Shown: in pieces, positions 63,187-64,000 of the stretch | Layout of the letters: every line of letters begins with the position of its first letter | Numbering within the stretch: the first letter of the stretch is position 1 | Assembly: GCA_002840565.1 (NCBI GenBank) | Contig: PHBK01000010.1 | Coordinates: 122,375-186,374 of the forward strand | Length of the DNA: 64,000 bases | Reading direction: 5' to 3' | Source of the DNA: Deltaproteobacteria bacterium HGW-Deltaproteobacteria-12 | Lineage (GTDB): Bacteria > Desulfobacterota > Syntrophia > Syntrophales > Smithellaceae | Notes under the pieces: generated by a model | Told to the model about the DNA's origin: nothing | The model's database searches: none | What the model saw: only the letters and a program-made list of their open reading frames with translations | Position numbers and translations under genes: made by a program

Positions 63187-63337
63187 AAGAATAACACCTA
63201 TTCTGAAAAACAGCTTTTAAAGTTTATCACAAAACAAATGGCTTGTATATTAAATAACAGGATTGTATAAGAATATATAAGTAAAAGGGAATGTTTTTAA
63301 TTTCCCTAAAATTGAATTTAAAGGATAGGGGCAGTTG

Positions 63338-64000
63338 ATGGAACAGTTATTAAATATTAAGGAAGCGGCGCGAATTCTCCATGTGACCGAAACGACCATC
63401 CGGCGATGGACCAACACGGGCCTTTTGAATTGCTATCGGATCGGTCGGAAACGGGAGAGGCGCTTCAAGATGGAGGATCTGAAACAATATCTCTTAAGCG
63501 TTAATGATCATTTCAACCGGCAGTCTGCCCATCTGGGATACAAAGACCTGGACGTGCCCGGCGGGGCACACGTGGCTCATCTGAGCCTGGATGAAGCAGA
63601 ATCCCTGGAAATCGGTGTGGCCTATATCAGCAAAGGGCTGCAACTTGGGGAAACCGTCCTGATCGTGGCACCGGTTCAGAAAGCAGAGTCCCTTCTCACG
63701 GCACTCAATGAACGGGGGGCATACTCCGACGCCAACTTGAAATCAGGCCTGTTACGCGTAAGCGCGGGGATGGACAGTCCGGCAAGCCAGATTGCTTATA
63801 TCGCGCGCAATGCCGAGGACGCGCGCGGCGGGCTGCGCCTGTTCAGTGCAATGGTCTGGATGAAGCAAAAGGGATGGTCGCCGGCAGATATGCGCAAACT
63901 CGAAGACTCTACCGGTGCAATACCCTTTGACGGTGTCAATCTGCTGCTTTGCCAGTACACACTGGAAAGTTTTCCCGCTGCGACGGCGATGATGGCGATG
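63338..64000 (+). CDS. MerR-type HTH + MEDS-domain regulator (partial, runs off window)
   Basis: 221 codons are visible without a stop. Residues 1-50 are an excisionase/MerR-type winged helix (LLNIKEAARILHVTETTIRRWTN, IGRKRERRFKMEDL). From about 75 the MEDS (DcmR sensory) domain begins: HVAHLSLDEAESLEIGVAYISKGLQLGETVLIVAPVQKAESLL, a RecA/KaiC-like fold without a full P-loop. DcmR itself is the repressor of dichloromethane degradation in methylotrophs; homologues sense diverse signals. The ATG at 63338 follows GGATAGGGGCAG. The stop lies beyond the window. Confidence 0.8.
   Translation, partial: MEQLLNIKEAARILHVTETTIRRWTNTGLLNCYRIGRKRERRFKMEDLKQYLLSVNDHFNRQSAHLGYKDLDVPGGAHVAHLSLDEAESLEIGVAYISKGLQLGETVLIVAPVQKAESLLTALNERGAYSDANLKSGLLRVSAGMDSPASQIAYIARNAEDARGGLRLFSAMVWMKQKGWSPADMRKLEDSTGAIPFDGVNLLLCQYTLESFPAATAMMAM

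Overview
The window reads as a chromosomal segment of an anaerobic deltaproteobacterium (Desulfobacterota). A syntrophic or sulfate-reducing relative of Syntrophus, Smithella or Desulfatibacillum is my best guess. This rests on gene content (corrinoid methyltransferases, long acyl-CoA dehydrogenase and beta-oxidation sets, an NrpR-like regulator, a selenopeptide cassette) and not on a marker gene.

Region by region. (1) 0.3-6.8 kb: a one-carbon cluster with a UroD-family methyltransferase, an MFS carrier, a MetH-activation-domain protein, a CmuA-like fusion of UroD methyltransferase and corrinoid protein, and an MtrH-like pterin methyltransferase. (2) 6.9-27.0 kb: a sigma54 enhancer-binding regulator, a sigma54-type promoter, a thioredoxin-fold protein, then a long same-strand run: ABC solute-binding protein, acyl-CoA ligase, nitronate-monooxygenase-like flavoprotein, two 3-hydroxyacyl-CoA dehydrogenases, SDR, two crotonases, an HpaB/4-hydroxybutyryl-CoA-dehydratase-family enzyme, livHMGF-type permease, DmdC-type acyl-CoA dehydrogenase and thiolase. 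Together they look like uptake, CoA activation and beta-oxidation of one organic acid whose identity I cannot read. (3) 27-39 kb: hydroxyacid dehydrogenase, SDR and glycerol kinase; NrpR-like regulator with gdhA; a KaiC-like/PEP-synthase-like protein; nitroreductase; PolX; tRNA-Glu(TTC). (4) 39-47 kb: an accessory zone studded with REP-like elements, holding an MFS/PLP-enzyme pair, a PAS-GGDEF protein and, on the minus strand, a selenobiotic-type cassette. (5) 47-52 kb: a tightly coupled three-gene redox/terpenoid-like operon. (6) 52-64 kb: UV endonuclease, TudS-like protein, gltBD, a mercuric-reductase-like flavoprotein, a TVP38-type membrane protein, and a MEDS-domain regulator cut off by the window end.

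The most notable item is hidden. At 47030-46842 (minus) there is a 62-codon gene with a strong ribosome-binding site and a near-consensus sigma70 promoter that contains two in-frame TGA codons. Each TGA is followed by a small hairpin with a GGU apex, as in bacterial SECIS elements. It lies directly upstream of a radical SAM/SPASM maturase. Ordinary ORF calling misses it because it reads TGA as stop. I interpret it as the precursor of a selenocysteine-containing, radical-SAM-modified peptide (Sbt-type).

Several repeat families fill the spacers: a roughly 155-165 bp palindromic MITE-like element (four full copies), a second element with GAGACTGTGTCA ends, GGGGACG-type REP-like elements between most genes of 39.3-45.1 kb, and heptamer arrays that follow the stop codons of three genes.
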